Part shown: positions 1 to 10,351 of the stretch, piece by piece
Layout of the letters: the number at the start of each line of letters is the position of its first letter
Numbering within the stretch: position 1 is the first letter of the stretch
Origin: UBA6902 sp964393845
GTDB lineage: Bacteria; Nitrospirota; Thermodesulfovibrionia; UBA6902
DNA length: 64,000 bases
Assembly (NCBI GenBank): GCA_964393845.1
Contig: CAYMUX010000003.1
Coordinates: 1-64,000 of the forward strand
Reading direction: 5' to 3'
Made by a program: the position numbers and the translations under genes
The notes under the pieces: generated by a model
What the model saw: only the letters and a program-made list of their open reading frames with translations
Database searches by the model: none
What the model was told of the DNA's origin: nothing

Positions 1-2801
1 CTGTTTCAAATAACGGAATGAAGACTTGTTACAACATCTATTGTCACAGCACGGGGCAATCAACAACGAGCGGAAACTCAGCAGTGCCGACCTATGCAAG
101 TCCTATCTGGGATACTCCGGCAAGCGCTGTCTGCGGAACATGTCATAAGGTGACAGAGGTCTCGGGATTAACCTCCGGCAGTCATGCAGCGCATCTCGGT
201 ACAACAGGGGTAAACGGCTGCGGGGACTGTCATACAGGAGCTGCAAACGATGCATCATCATATAATTCAGCAAACCATGTGAATGCTTCAATAAATGTTT
301 CAAATACATATACGGCAGGCGGGGCGCCCGGAAACGGATACGGCACATGTTCAACCGCCTCCTGTCATGACAACGGGACAGGCAGTCTCGCGGTCACACC
401 GGCATGGGGTTCTTCACCGGCAAACTGTTCAGAATGTCACGCTGCAGTGCCTGGCACGGGCAGTCACCAGAAGCATGTAGTAACAACGCAATACAGCAAG
501 GCGTTATGCGGCAATTGTCATGATGGAGCAGTACAGGGGACAACAGCGTCGGCGCAGCATCTTGATACAAATGTAGACGTATATGATGTAACAGCAGGCG
601 ACCTTGGATATCCGCAGGATAAAGCCAAGGGCTCTGCTTACACATCATGTACAACAGCATATTGCCACAGCACGGGACAATCCACAACAAACGGAAATTC
701 AGCAACGCCGGCTTATGCATCGCCGACATGGGGCAATGCGTCAAGCGCAGCATGCGGAACATGTCATAAAGTAACCGAGGCATCAGGACTGACATCCGGC
801 AGCCATGCAGCGCATCTTGGGGCAACCGGAGTCAACGGCTGCGGCGATTGTCATACCGGAGCAGCGAATGACGCTTCATCATATAACTCATCAAACCACG
901 TGAACGCTTCAATAAATGTTTCAAATTCCTATACTGCAGGCGGGACGCCGGGCAACGGATACGGTACTTGTTCCGCAGCATCATGTCATGATGATGGAAC
1001 GGGCAGTCTGAGCGTAACTCCTGAATGGGGGACAAGCGTAACGGATTGTACAGAATGCCACGCGGAGATACCTGCCACAGGCAGCCACCAGAAACACGTG
1101 GTGACTACAAGCTACAATAAAGCCGTATGCGGAGACTGTCATGACAATGCAGTACAGGGCGCCACAACGCCGGCACAGCATCTTGACGGGAACCTTGATG
1201 TATACGATACAGCAGCCGGAGACCTCGGATATCCGCAGAATGTGGCAAAGGGCGGAGCGCCTTATGACACCTGTTCAACAGCATACTGTCATAGCACGGG
1301 ACAATCAACAACAAACGGCAATTCATCAACGCCTACATACGCGACAGTAACATGGGGCGGTTCGGCTGCATGCGGTACATGTCATAAAGTGACTGAAACA
1401 TCGGGATTAACCTCCGGCAGTCATGCAGCGCATCTTGGAACAATGGGTGTAAACGGCTGCGGAGACTGCCACACAGGGGCTGCAAATGATGCTTCATCAT
1501 ATAATTCATCAAACCACGTGAACGCTTCAATAAATGTTTCAAATTCCTATACTGCAGGCGGGACGCCGGGCAACGGATACGGTACTTGTTCTGCAGCATC
1601 ATGTCATGGAGCTGGAGCGCCACAATGGGGTGGAACATTGACATCATGCGGAGACTGTCATCTTGGAACGGGCGATGTGGATGATTTTACCTTTAGCAAT
1701 GGAACTCTCGCTATAATAGACAACGCACAATGGAGTTGGTCCGGTCATGGTAAGACAACAAGCATTTATGATGTCTCGGGTAATTCTGCAGCAAACCTGC
1801 CCGGCGCTGCTAATGGCGGCGACCCATGCCGGTATTGTCATAGCTCCCCGGTAACTCATAATACAGTTACTAATCCATTCCGTCTGGCAAATAATAATGC
1901 CTTTGGAAACGGATGGAATGATACTTGTCTTGTTTGCCACAAAACAGGCTCAACAGGTTATGACCCTGATAGTGCTGGTGTTATGACGAGCAAAAATGCA
2001 GCAAAGAAGATAGACAAATATCATTATGGAGCAAAACACGGCGTTTCAAATGACGGCGGCTCACTCTGCTGGGATTGCCATGACCCGCATGGGGACAGGA
2101 CATCAGGCTCAGGCAATATCTTTATGACTCACTCAAACGTTACAAAAGACAAGACCGATGTGTATGGAACCCCTGCTTCAACAGGTTCTCCTGCATTTAC
2201 CGCAAACAGCACAGGCACAGATTATGCCAAATCTTCAGCACCGTTTAATGGTGTATGTAATGTCTGTCATACTACAACAGCTCACTATACTTCAACATCA
2301 GGTGATGGACATAACAGCAGTTCAAAATGTGTGCAATGCCATACACATAGCGGTGACACCACGGTTGACGGCGAGGCATTTAAAATAGGCAGATGTGACT
2401 CCTGTCATGGATATCCGCCTGCGATCGGAGACGGAAAAACATACATGACATCTGAGCAGGAGGGCAAGGGCGTTCATACGAAGCACCTGAACCATCTGCT
2501 TGCGCTTTCCGGCTACACGCTTGACCCTGCAACAGATCAGTTTGGAAATAACGCAAAATTCAACGCAACATGCGGCGTCTGTCATACGAATAATTCTGCA
2601 AACCACTCGACTTCAGCGACACTGCCGAACACGCTGAGGACCATAACAATTCCTGTGAGCTATCAGTTCGGGCCGAGCGCACCTGCGTACAACGGCGTGC
2701 AGGGTACGTCATCTACTGTAAATCCAAAGACCTGCTCGAACGTGAGCTGTCACTTCCAAGTGACTCCTTACTGGCAGAATCCTGCCACGGCGGGGAATTA
2801 G
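1..2801 (+). CDS. Giant multiheme c-type cytochrome, left end cut by window
   Basis: The frame is open to the left edge, and the first Met (position 18) sits inside a repeat unit, so the true start lies upstream. The visible 927 residues hold 18 CxxCH and 7 CX4CH motifs, 25 potential heme sites. CX4CH motifs (for example CTTAYCH, CSTASCH) are typical of the large Geobacter-type extracellular cytochromes. The N-terminal part consists of about 2.6 copies of a 207-208-residue unit; the C-terminal third (from about residue 540) is non-repetitive and includes CRYCH, CLVCH, CWDCH and a final CSNVSCH. Many extra His residues could be distal ligands. No membrane segment is visible. The next gene starts 12 bases after its stop. 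Likely role: secreted or outer-surface electron transfer (inference). Family assignment is firm; the substrate is unknown. Confidence 0.9.
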   Translation, partial: VSNNGMKTCYNIYCHSTGQSTTSGNSAVPTYASPIWDTPASAVCGTCHKVTEVSGLTSGSHAAHLGTTGVNGCGDCHTGAANDASSYNSANHVNASINVSNTYTAGGAPGNGYGTCSTASCHDNGTGSLAVTPAWGSSPANCSECHAAVPGTGSHQKHVVTTQYSKALCGNCHDGAVQGTTASAQHLDTNVDVYDVTAGDLGYPQDKAKGSAYTSCTTAYCHSTGQSTTNGNSATPAYASPTWGNASSAACGTCHKVTEASGLTSGSHAAHLGATGVNGCGDCHTGAANDASSYNSSNHVNASINVSNSYTAGGTPGNGYGTCSAASCHDDGTGSLSVTPEWGTSVTDCTECHAEIPATGSHQKHVVTTSYNKAVCGDCHDNAVQGATTPAQHLDGNLDVYDTAAGDLGYPQNVAKGGAPYDTCSTAYCHSTGQSTTNGNSSTPTYATVTWGGSAACGTCHKVTETSGLTSGSHAAHLGTMGVNGCGDCHTGAANDASSYNSSNHVNASINVSNSYTAGGTPGNGYGTCSAASCHGAGAPQWGGTLTSCGDCHLGTGDVDDFTFSNGTLAIIDNAQWSWSGHGKTTSIYDVSGNSAANLPGAANGGDPCRYCHSSPVTHNTVTNPFRLANNNAFGNGWNDTCLVCHKTGSTGYDPDSAGVMTSKNAAKKIDKYHYGAKHGVSNDGGSLCWDCHDPHGDRTSGSGNIFMTHSNVTKDKTDVYGTPASTGSPAFTANSTGTDYAKSSAPFNGVCNVCHTTTAHYTSTSGDGHNSSSKCVQCHTHSGDTTVDGEAFKIGRCDSCHGYPPAIGDGKTYMTSEQEGKGVHTKHLNHLLALSGYTLDPATDQFGNNAKFNATCGVCHTNNSANHSTSATLPNTLRTITIPVSYQFGPSAPAYNGVQGTSSTVNPKTCSNVSCHFQVTPYWQNPATAGN
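27..1640. repeat. Tandem in-gene repeat, about 622-bp unit, 2.6 copies
   Basis: Unit starts at 27, 648 and 1272 are marked by the Cys codon of CYNIYCH, CTTAYCH and CSTAYCH, giving periods of 621 and 624 bp. Each unit encodes the series CX4CH, CGTCH, CGDCH, CX4CH, CxECH, CGxCH. The third copy stops after its fourth heme motif, near 1610. Copies are similar but not identical in DNA, so they have diverged since duplication while staying in frame. Confidence 0.9.
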
Positions 2802-2812
2802 GAGGTGGCGAA

Positions 2813-5800
2813 ATGAAGATATACCGTAAATGGAATAAAAAAATGATGACAAAATCCAGGGATGAGGATATAAAGAATAGTATGCTAGAAAATTTTGGAA
2901 AGAGTAACAGCGTTGTGAAGATGGCTTTTATGGCAGTTCTTGCTCTAATTATGGTTTTAGGTGCAATCGGTGGGGCTGAGGCGGCGATTACAACGGTCCC
3001 GGGCAATGCATGGTCCCAAATCTATACTAATACGAATGCATTCCCCGGAACGATTGCGTACACAGTGAATGCTGGTAGTAATACCAATCGTTTGCTGGTT
3101 GTTGCTGTTTCTTCAAGTATTGACGCAGCAGGTGCCAAAACCTGCTCTGTAACGTATGGCGGCCAGTCTATGACTCAGGTGACGGCTGATGGAGGCAGTA
3201 CGCAAGCTCATACGTATCTTTTTAGACTGAGTGAAGCAGGTCTGGATGCAGCAGCTAATACTAACCTAATCTTTACGTGGGGTGGCGCAGGTTCAGCGTC
3301 TGTCAACAACGTTTTTGCTACTGTTTATGATGGGGTAGACCAGTCTGCAAATCCTATCGGGAGTTCTGTGAGTGGCACAGGCACAACATCAGTCGCCTTA
3401 CCCTCGAATCTAACTATCGCAGCAGGCGAACAGGCTGTCGAAGTGGTAAATATGAGCAGGACCGGTGGAACAACATATCGTACCATTACAACGCCTGCCA
3501 CAAATTGGACTTCTGTACTTGGACCTTTATCGACTAACGATGGAACTGTATATAATTCCAGCTATATTCTGACTGACGCTACTGCAGGAACAACGAATGC
3601 TAACCACACTATAAGTAGTGCTACAGCATCTATTTATGCTATGTCCGCTATGAGCATAAAGGCTTCCCAGGCTACGACAGCCGGGACGGCAACTGCTGTG
3701 GCGGCAAGCGGCACTACGATCAATGTGAGCATGCCCTACACTGATGACGGAAACGCCAATAACACATATACAGTGGATTACAAACTAAGTTTATCCGGCA
3801 CATGGACTAACTGGGTGACGAATGCAGCGCATACCACAAGCCCATACACAACGACAATAACCGGGCTTTCTGCCGGTACCAGTTATGATGTAAGAGTAAC
3901 TTATAATGACACTGATGGTGTCAACGGCAGTGCGACGCAGACGATTAGCAATATATTTACATGGAACACCCTGACTGTCGGGGACGCAACTAACCCGGCA
4001 AACAAGACAGTATACAGGAGTGAAGCTGACAAGGCCGTATCCGCATTCACCCTATCGGTGGATGCTGGGACAGCGACAGTATCGCAGATAGTGGTAACCG
4101 GCACAGCCTCTGCCGGGTCGTCACAGACAGAGACATCAGCAGCAAAGATATATCAGGACAACAATGGAGACCGTGAATGGGATGCAGGAGATACACTAAT
4201 AGCGTCTACGACGTTTGCGACAAACACAGCTACGTTCTCCGGGCTGAGCATATCTGTGACCACAACGACAGTCAACTATATAATTGCCTATGACATATCA
4301 GCAACAGCAACCAGCGGGCGCACACTGCAGGCGCAGGTTTCAGGCATCACGTCGACTGCCAATACAAACACTGATAATGATACTAATGATGCAACGCTGA
4401 CAATCGGGACACAGACCCTGACTGCGGGCGACGGCACTGATCCGGCAGCCAAGAATGTTTACAGGACAGATACTAATAAAGCCCTTGACACATTCACGCT
4501 TTCGCTGAATGCCGGAAATACTACAGTGACGCAGATTGTCGTGACCAGCACGACATCTTTAGGTTCTGGACAGACAGAGACATCAGCAGTGAAAATCTGG
4601 CAGGACACGGGTACGACTGCTAACGAATGGGATGCAGGAGATACACTGATAGCGTCTACGACATTCGCGACAAACACAGCCACATTCTCAGGTCTGAGCA
4701 TACCTGTGACAACAGCAACGGACACCTATATTGTTACAGTAGACATTTCGGCAACTGCCACAGCTACAAGAACAATTACAGCGCAGTTGTCCGGCATAAG
4801 CTCGTCTGCACAGACAAACACGGACAACGATACAGGCGGCGCAACGCTGACGATCACCAGCCAGACACTGACTGTCGGGGACGCAACCAACCCGACAAAC
4901 AAGACAGTATACAGGAGTGAAGCCGACAAGGCCATATCCGCATTCACCCTATCGGTGGATGCAGGGACAGCAACAGTATCGCAGATTGTGGTGACCGGCA
5001 CAGCCTCTGCCGGGTCGTCACAGACAGAGACATCAGCAGCAAAGATATATCAGGACAACAATGGAGACCGTGAATGGGATGCAGGAGATACACTAATAGC
5101 GTCTACGACGTTTGCGACAAACACAGCTACGTTCTCCGGGCTGAGCATATCTGTGACCACAACGACAGTCAACTATATAATTGCCTATGACATATCAGCA
5201 ACAGCAACCAGCGGGCGCACACTGCAGGCGCAGGTTTCAGGCATCACGTCGACTGCCAATACAAACACTGATAGTGATAATAATGATGCAACGCTGACAA
5301 TCGGGACACAGACACTGACTGTCGGCAATGGCACAAATCCAGCCAATGCCAATGCACCCAGGAGCTCGACGAACAATGCACTGGATGGCTTTACACTATC
5401 TTTGAATGGCGGCTCAGGGACAGTCTCTACCCTGACTGTTACCGGAAGCGCTAACTTTACTGCAACCAATATTCCTACCAATGGCGTTAAAATATATCGT
5501 GACGCCGGTACGATAGGGACGCTGGACGGAACTGATACGTTGATCTCAAGCGGATCTACTGCTATAGCAGGCAATGCTACAACAGTAACGTTGGCCAGTG
5601 CGGAGACAGTGACAACTACATCTGCCAACTATCTCGTTACAGTTGATATCACTGCGGGCGCAACTCTTTCACAGACCTTTACCGGCAACATAAGTGCTGC
5701 TACAGGATCCGGCATTGGAACGCCGGTTGACAATGACACAACCTCGGCAACACTGACTATTACTGCTGCGCAGACACTAACTATTGGCAATGGCACAAAT

Positions 5801-8041
5801 CCAGCCAGCGCCAATGCGCTCAGGAGCTCGACGAACAATGCACTGGACGGCTTTACGCTATCTTTGAATACTGGCTCAGGGACAGTCTCGACCCTGACCG
5901 TTACCGGAAGCGCTAACTTTAATGCAACTAATATTCCTACAAACGGCGTTAAAATATATCGTGACGCCGGTACGATAGGGACGCTGGACGGAACTGATAC
6001 GTTGATCTCAAGCGGATCTACTGCTATAGCAGGCAATGCTACAACAGTAACGTTGGCCAGTGCGGAGACAGTGACAACTACATCTGCCAACTATCTCGTT
6101 ACAGTTGATATCACTGCGGGCGCAACTCTTTCACAGACCTTTACCGGCAACATAAGTGCTGCTACAGGATCCGGCATTGGAACGCCGGTTGACAATGACA
6201 CAACCTCGGCAACACTGACTATTATTGCATCGCTCTCAACCATCACCTCCTGCGCAGGCTGTCATGACTATCCGCCTCTTGACGGAACAAGAAGCGGTGT
6301 AACAGGAGCTTTTGTAGGCGACCATCAGGTTCACACCTATATCTGCTCGACCTGCCATGTAATACCGGCAACTGAGACGAGCGCAGACTTTGCACACAGA
6401 AATGCAAATATACAGATGAAGGCAGGGGCTACAGCAATAGACAATGGCTATTACGATAAGAACGGCAACAGCGCATATAATGCCGGTGTTGATGATACAT
6501 TTGCCCAGACTAATTCACCAGTCACAGCAAGCTGCAGGACTGTGTCCTGCCACGGCGGGGTAACTACACCACAATGGGGTGTTGGGACAACAACATGCTC
6601 TGACTGCCACGCAGGGGTTGTTAAGAGCGTAAGAAGGACAACAACAGGGGCATCCAGCGATTTTAGCAAGGAAGGAACTGGAAGCACGCATGTCGCCGCA
6701 GGAATCAACACTCCTCTTAAGGCAACCTGTCAGGCATGTCATGGAAGCCATCTTGGCTTAGGGTTAGACCCGAATGCGTCTTTGCTGAATGCCGATTCCG
6801 GCGCAGCAATAACCTTTGATGGCACTGCAGCGAGCACAGAGGTATTCTGCATAAGCTGTCATGACTCTAATGGAGCTACAAGACTCGGAACGCCGACCGA
6901 CCCGTTTGGCACAGACGGAGCAAATGTGGTCAATATCGGATGGACAATAGGTACAGTTGCACACAGCCAGGCCTCAAATGTTAACAAGTGCATGGCCTGC
7001 CACGGAGATGCTTCGGGAACCGGAACCACGCTTTCCCCGACGATTAACGCCCACGGATCATCCTCGAAGAAGCTGACGCGGTACAGTTATACGGCGGGAG
7101 CGGAACAGACCTTCTGTTACAACTGTCATGGGACAACAGTAGCAAATGGGGCACAGGACAGCATTCAGCCCATGTTTGCGAAGACTTATCCTCATGCCGT
7201 TGCAGACTGCGCTGCCTGTCATAATAAGCATATAGCGACTATCGCCAGTCCGCTCAGCGGTATGAGCGGTGCAGATCCTTCAACACCTGGCGCTGGTGCT
7301 CAGCCGACCTTCTCTACTGTAACGGTGACAGACCCTGACCATCAGTATAAGGTCTGTTTTAACTGCCATTCGAACTTTAGCGCAGGAGCTACAAAGAAGG
7401 TTGATATTGATTTTAATACTGCAAACGACAGCTTCCACTGGGTGGAGAAGGACAAATACTCATATACAGTAAATACCGGTACAAGCAAAGGCATCTGGAC
7501 AATCGCCACGTTCAATCTGAATGCAGTGCCTACCCAGGGCACCAAAAAATATGTTGAGGTCATGATGCCGAGGTCCGGGTTCACGTATAATGATGCAAAT
7601 CTCAGGACACTGGCCCTGAGATGCTCTGACTGTCATGGTCCCAACGCGGCAGACGGCGGAGTGGCTGTGCCTGAAGGCCCTCATGGATCAAGCGTAGCCA
7701 AAATTCTTAAAGTGCCTGCAGGAAGTCCATATACTACATGGAACGCAACTACCAGTTCTCTGACAGGAAATACATGGTGCCTCAACTGTCATAACCCCAG
7801 TTTTACCAATTCAGGTTTCAGGCCTTCGGACGGGCATCTCTACGGCGGATCAGGAAAGCATCAGAGAGCGTGTCAGTATTGCCACATTCCGATTCCGCAT
7901 GGTTCAGGCTCAGAAGGCACAGGTGTCGCCAATCAGAGAAGGCATCTTTTAAAGACAACGACGTTTACAGAAGGTATAGACAGCGAAACATCCGGAAGCC
8001 AGTCTCAGCACGGTTCATGGGTAATCCCAGGCTGTACATAA
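2813..8041 (+). CDS. Secreted multiheme cytochrome with fibronectin-like and repeat modules
   Basis: The start is fixed by AGGAGG at 2800-2805, seven bases before the ATG. The 1742-residue product has an unusually long N-terminus before a hydrophobic signal segment (about residues 35-55, cleavage near AEA at 55-57). Then follow a beta-rich domain (about 60-280), a fibronectin type III-like domain (about 286-382), five repeats of about 150 residues beginning with TLTVGDATNP-like motifs (about 387-1139), and a C-terminal heme region (1146-1742) with 12 CxxCH and one CX4CH motif. The repeats look like surface adhesive or spacer modules, so the protein probably holds a 13-heme head away from the cell (inference). 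It lies 12 bases behind the preceding cytochrome and is followed by a terminator, so the two likely form one operon. Confidence 0.9.
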   Translation: MKIYRKWNKKMMTKSRDEDIKNSMLENFGKSNSVVKMAFMAVLALIMVLGAIGGAEAAITTVPGNAWSQIYTNTNAFPGTIAYTVNAGSNTNRLLVVAVSSSIDAAGAKTCSVTYGGQSMTQVTADGGSTQAHTYLFRLSEAGLDAAANTNLIFTWGGAGSASVNNVFATVYDGVDQSANPIGSSVSGTGTTSVALPSNLTIAAGEQAVEVVNMSRTGGTTYRTITTPATNWTSVLGPLSTNDGTVYNSSYILTDATAGTTNANHTISSATASIYAMSAMSIKASQATTAGTATAVAASGTTINVSMPYTDDGNANNTYTVDYKLSLSGTWTNWVTNAAHTTSPYTTTITGLSAGTSYDVRVTYNDTDGVNGSATQTISNIFTWNTLTVGDATNPANKTVYRSEADKAVSAFTLSVDAGTATVSQIVVTGTASAGSSQTETSAAKIYQDNNGDREWDAGDTLIASTTFATNTATFSGLSISVTTTTVNYIIAYDISATATSGRTLQAQVSGITSTANTNTDNDTNDATLTIGTQTLTAGDGTDPAAKNVYRTDTNKALDTFTLSLNAGNTTVTQIVVTSTTSLGSGQTETSAVKIWQDTGTTANEWDAGDTLIASTTFATNTATFSGLSIPVTTATDTYIVTVDISATATATRTITAQLSGISSSAQTNTDNDTGGATLTITSQTLTVGDATNPTNKTVYRSEADKAISAFTLSVDAGTATVSQIVVTGTASAGSSQTETSAAKIYQDNNGDREWDAGDTLIASTTFATNTATFSGLSISVTTTTVNYIIAYDISATATSGRTLQAQVSGITSTANTNTDSDNNDATLTIGTQTLTVGNGTNPANANAPRSSTNNALDGFTLSLNGGSGTVSTLTVTGSANFTATNIPTNGVKIYRDAGTIGTLDGTDTLISSGSTAIAGNATTVTLASAETVTTTSANYLVTVDITAGATLSQTFTGNISAATGSGIGTPVDNDTTSATLTITAAQTLTIGNGTNPASANALRSSTNNALDGFTLSLNTGSGTVSTLTVTGSANFNATNIPTNGVKIYRDAGTIGTLDGTDTLISSGSTAIAGNATTVTLASAETVTTTSANYLVTVDITAGATLSQTFTGNISAATGSGIGTPVDNDTTSATLTIIASLSTITSCAGCHDYPPLDGTRSGVTGAFVGDHQVHTYICSTCHVIPATETSADFAHRNANIQMKAGATAIDNGYYDKNGNSAYNAGVDDTFAQTNSPVTASCRTVSCHGGVTTPQWGVGTTTCSDCHAGVVKSVRRTTTGASSDFSKEGTGSTHVAAGINTPLKATCQACHGSHLGLGLDPNASLLNADSGAAITFDGTAASTEVFCISCHDSNGATRLGTPTDPFGTDGANVVNIGWTIGTVAHSQASNVNKCMACHGDASGTGTTLSPTINAHGSSSKKLTRYSYTAGAEQTFCYNCHGTTVANGAQDSIQPMFAKTYPHAVADCAACHNKHIATIASPLSGMSGADPSTPGAGAQPTFSTVTVTDPDHQYKVCFNCHSNFSAGATKKVDIDFNTANDSFHWVEKDKYSYTVNTGTSKGIWTIATFNLNAVPTQGTKKYVEVMMPRSGFTYNDANLRTLALRCSDCHGPNAADGGVAVPEGPHGSSVAKILKVPAGSPYTTWNATTSSLTGNTWCLNCHNPSFTNSGFRPSDGHLYGGSGKHQRACQYCHIPIPHGSGSEGTGVANQRRHLLKTTTFTEGIDSETSGSQSQHGSWVIPGCT
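3971..5314. repeat. In-gene direct repeat, 897-bp offset
   Basis: About 445 bp starting at 3971 recurs almost identically from 4868 (offset 897 bp, 299 codons). A more diverged copy of the same module lies between them. The very high identity of the outer copies points to recent duplication or gene conversion. Confidence 0.88.
5314..6230. repeat. In-gene direct repeat, 462-bp offset
   Basis: Two adjacent copies of about 460 bp (154 codons) begin near 5314 and 5776. The stretch around GACGCCGGTACGATAGGG is identical at 5501 and 5963, and the second halves of the copies are essentially identical. These are repeats 4 and 5 of the five-module array in the cytochrome gene. Confidence 0.88.
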
Positions 8042-8071
8042 AACCTGATATCTATATTTGCAATAATATTC

Positions 8072-8105
8072 AAAAAGGGCTGGTGTAAAACCAGCCTTTT
8101 TTTAT
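8072..8105 (+). terminator. Rho-independent terminator after the cytochrome genes
   Basis: GGCTGGT (8078-8084) pairs with ACCAGCC (8090-8096), followed by a run of seven T. It lies 30 bases after the cytochrome stop and separates the cytochromes from the resB gene downstream. Confidence 0.85.
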
Positions 8106-8128
8106 TGTGGTAAAATGGAATAGTTATT

Positions 8129-9532
8129 ATGAACCAGGAACAAAAAACACGTTTTGACAGACTGGTGAGTTTTCTCGGAAGCATGAGACTTTCCTTTGTC
8201 CTTATCGTCATACTCGGCCTGCTTGTTGCCCAGCGGGCTGTAATAGCGCAGAAATTCGTTTACCTTGAGGAAGTACCGTGGTTTTTACGGATTCTTGGTT
8301 CGCTCGGGATTCAATCGGCGGAGGACCTCTGGATACCCTTTCTTGCTGTGCTCGCTGTTTTTGTGCTGAACCTCGGGTTTTCAAGCATAAGGATGGCAAG
8401 GAGGATAAGAGCCAGAAAAGAGGGCATCAGGGGATATCGCACATATGAAGCATTACAGGCTTTTATAAACAATGCGGAGTTTTTCTGCCCCGAAGATTCG
8501 GAACCCCTGATTAGAAGGTTTTTCAAGAGAAAGGGCTTTTATATTCAGAGCGACAATCTCGGGAATGAGACACGCATTCATGCCGTGAAGCATAGGGCCG
8601 GTTACTGGGGGGTTTTTTCCTTTCATCTGACGTTTCTGATAATACTCATGGGAGTTCTCCTCAGTGTCTTTACGCGATACGCCGGATATTTTGAAATTTC
8701 ACCGGGAGAAAACTTTATTGAGAGGTATGAGAACTACAGGGAGGTTACAGAAAAGCCGGCTCTGTTCAGCGGAAACAGCGGATTGAAAATAAGGCTTGAG
8801 GAAATTGACCTTTCATACTGGAGACAGGGTGAAGTAAAACAAAGGGCAAGCATTGTGAGCGTCTTTGATGCTGAAGGAAGGTTTATGGGTAAAAGACGGA
8901 TAGAAGTGAACAACCCGGTAAAAATAGAGGGAATGAACATATACCAGGGCTCAAGGAACGGCTACATCACAGTTCTTGATATTACAGACTCTGCCAGCAC
9001 AACAGCAGAGGGTACAGCGAGGTTTCAGCTCCCGAAAAAACCGGGTGAACAAATGAAGAGCGCCATAACACTGCCGGGTATCGGCATCTCACTTCTGTTG
9101 GAGCTCTTTACCGAAAAACTGGGCGAGATAGAGGGACTTGAACAACTGGGCGCTATGCATATGGCGACCCTGCTGAAGGTAACGAGCAAGGAGGACCTCC
9201 GCAGTAACTTCAGGGGAGTAGCATTTAAGGGCGGGAGTCTGTCTTTTGAAGGGATTACCTTGAGGTTTTTGAGCCTGAGGCCGTATACTTCTTTTGTGGT
9301 AATCAGGGACTATGGTGTTCCAGTTATTTTTTCAGGCTTTGTCGTCATGCTTATCGGCCTTATCATCACGTTTTTCTGGGTGCCTGAAAACTATTGGGCA
9401 ATAATCAGGAAAAGTGAAAGCGGAGAAGTGGTCATTATGGGAGCGAGCAGTGATAAATTCAGGGAATCCTTTAGGGAGCGCTTTCATGCTGAAATTGAGG
9501 AACTCAAGGCAGAGGTGAAGGCACATGGCTGA
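8129..9532 (+). CDS. resB: ResB/Ccs1-type cytochrome c biogenesis protein
   Basis: Part of the System II heme-attachment complex, which delivers heme to CxxCH sites of apocytochromes at the outer face of the cytoplasmic membrane. The 467-residue protein has the family's layout: membrane segments near residues 15-38, 66-86, 163-188 and 405-428, with a large extracytoplasmic domain between the third and fourth. The conserved His of the third segment is present (WGVFSFHLTF), a proposed heme ligand in this family. Its end overlaps the start of the ccsA gene by 8 bases, so translation is probably coupled. The position directly behind two multiheme cytochromes suggests a dedicated maturation role (inference). 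Confidence 0.92.
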   Translation: MNQEQKTRFDRLVSFLGSMRLSFVLIVILGLLVAQRAVIAQKFVYLEEVPWFLRILGSLGIQSAEDLWIPFLAVLAVFVLNLGFSSIRMARRIRARKEGIRGYRTYEALQAFINNAEFFCPEDSEPLIRRFFKRKGFYIQSDNLGNETRIHAVKHRAGYWGVFSFHLTFLIILMGVLLSVFTRYAGYFEISPGENFIERYENYREVTEKPALFSGNSGLKIRLEEIDLSYWRQGEVKQRASIVSVFDAEGRFMGKRRIEVNNPVKIEGMNIYQGSRNGYITVLDITDSASTTAEGTARFQLPKKPGEQMKSAITLPGIGISLLLELFTEKLGEIEGLEQLGAMHMATLLKVTSKEDLRSNFRGVAFKGGSLSFEGITLRFLSLRPYTSFVVIRDYGVPVIFSGFVVMLIGLIITFFWVPENYWAIIRKSESGEVVIMGASSDKFRESFRERFHAEIEELKAEVKAHG

Positions 9533-10346
9533 AATAATCCTTTTCTGGATTTCTGTCGGCGCTTATGTCTTCAGTGCAGTAGCGTATATTGCAGGTTTAA
9601 CATTTAAAAAGGACGGTTTCAGGAAAGCAGGCGCTCTTTTGGCGGCTTGCGGACTTCTTTTTCATACAGTTGCAATTGTGTTAAGATGGCTGCACGCGGG
9701 GCACGGCCCTTACGTCAGCACCTTTGAGATCCTTTCATCAACAGCATGGGTGTCTGTCCTGTTTTTTCTTCTTCTTCAGTGGAAGTTCAGGAACTTTGTA
9801 AACCTCGGAGCTGCTGTAATGCCGCTTTCTTTTATCATGATGGGTTTTGCATTCATGGGTTCACAAGAGGTAAGGGCGCTGCCTCCCACTCTGAGGAGTT
9901 CATGGCTTGTGGTTCACGTTATCTTTGCCAAGCTTACTATTTCCTCTCTCCTTATCGCTGTCGCAATGTCGGTATTCTATCTCATGAAAAAAGGCAGGGA
10001 TACACACAGCGGTATACTGGCAAAGCTGCCTTCTCCGGCAATGCTGGATGATTACAGCTACAGGCTCGTTGCCTTTGGCTTTATCACATTGACCATAATG
10101 ATAATCACGGGCTCTATATGGGCAAACAACTCATGGGGCAGTTACTGGTCATGGGACACCACCCAGACATGGTCGCTTGTCCTCTGGCTGGTCTACGGTG
10201 TATACCTTCACGGCAGGATCACCTTCCGGTGGAATGGTATGGTCTCTGCATGGTATATAATCCTGGCATTTATCTTTTCAGTAGCGACATTTTTTATTAT
10301 TCCGTATTTCATCAAGGACATACATTCAGCTTACATGACAGGTTAA
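9525..10346 (+). CDS. ccsA: CcsA/ResC-type heme export and cytochrome c synthase subunit
   Basis: Polytopic membrane protein of 273 residues with about eight hydrophobic segments. It carries the heme-binding tryptophan-rich WWD motif as WGSYWSWDTTQTWSL, and conserved His residues in HAGHGPY (about residue 60) and YLHGR. With ResB it forms the System II synthase. Compared with the usual WDPxETWSL, the Pro and Glu are replaced by Thr and Gln, while the second CcsA in this window (13929-14759) keeps the canonical form. It overlaps resB by 8 bases. Confidence 0.93.
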   Translation: MAEIILFWISVGAYVFSAVAYIAGLTFKKDGFRKAGALLAACGLLFHTVAIVLRWLHAGHGPYVSTFEILSSTAWVSVLFFLLLQWKFRNFVNLGAAVMPLSFIMMGFAFMGSQEVRALPPTLRSSWLVVHVIFAKLTISSLLIAVAMSVFYLMKKGRDTHSGILAKLPSPAMLDDYSYRLVAFGFITLTIMIITGSIWANNSWGSYWSWDTTQTWSLVLWLVYGVYLHGRITFRWNGMVSAWYIILAFIFSVATFFIIPYFIKDIHSAYMTG

Positions 10347-10351
10347 AGCAA

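Noticed and set aside
10118..10351. Long N-terminal extension of the small lipoprotein inside ccsA
   Set aside because: It overlaps ccsA out of frame, and the signal peptide and lipobox start only at 10352.
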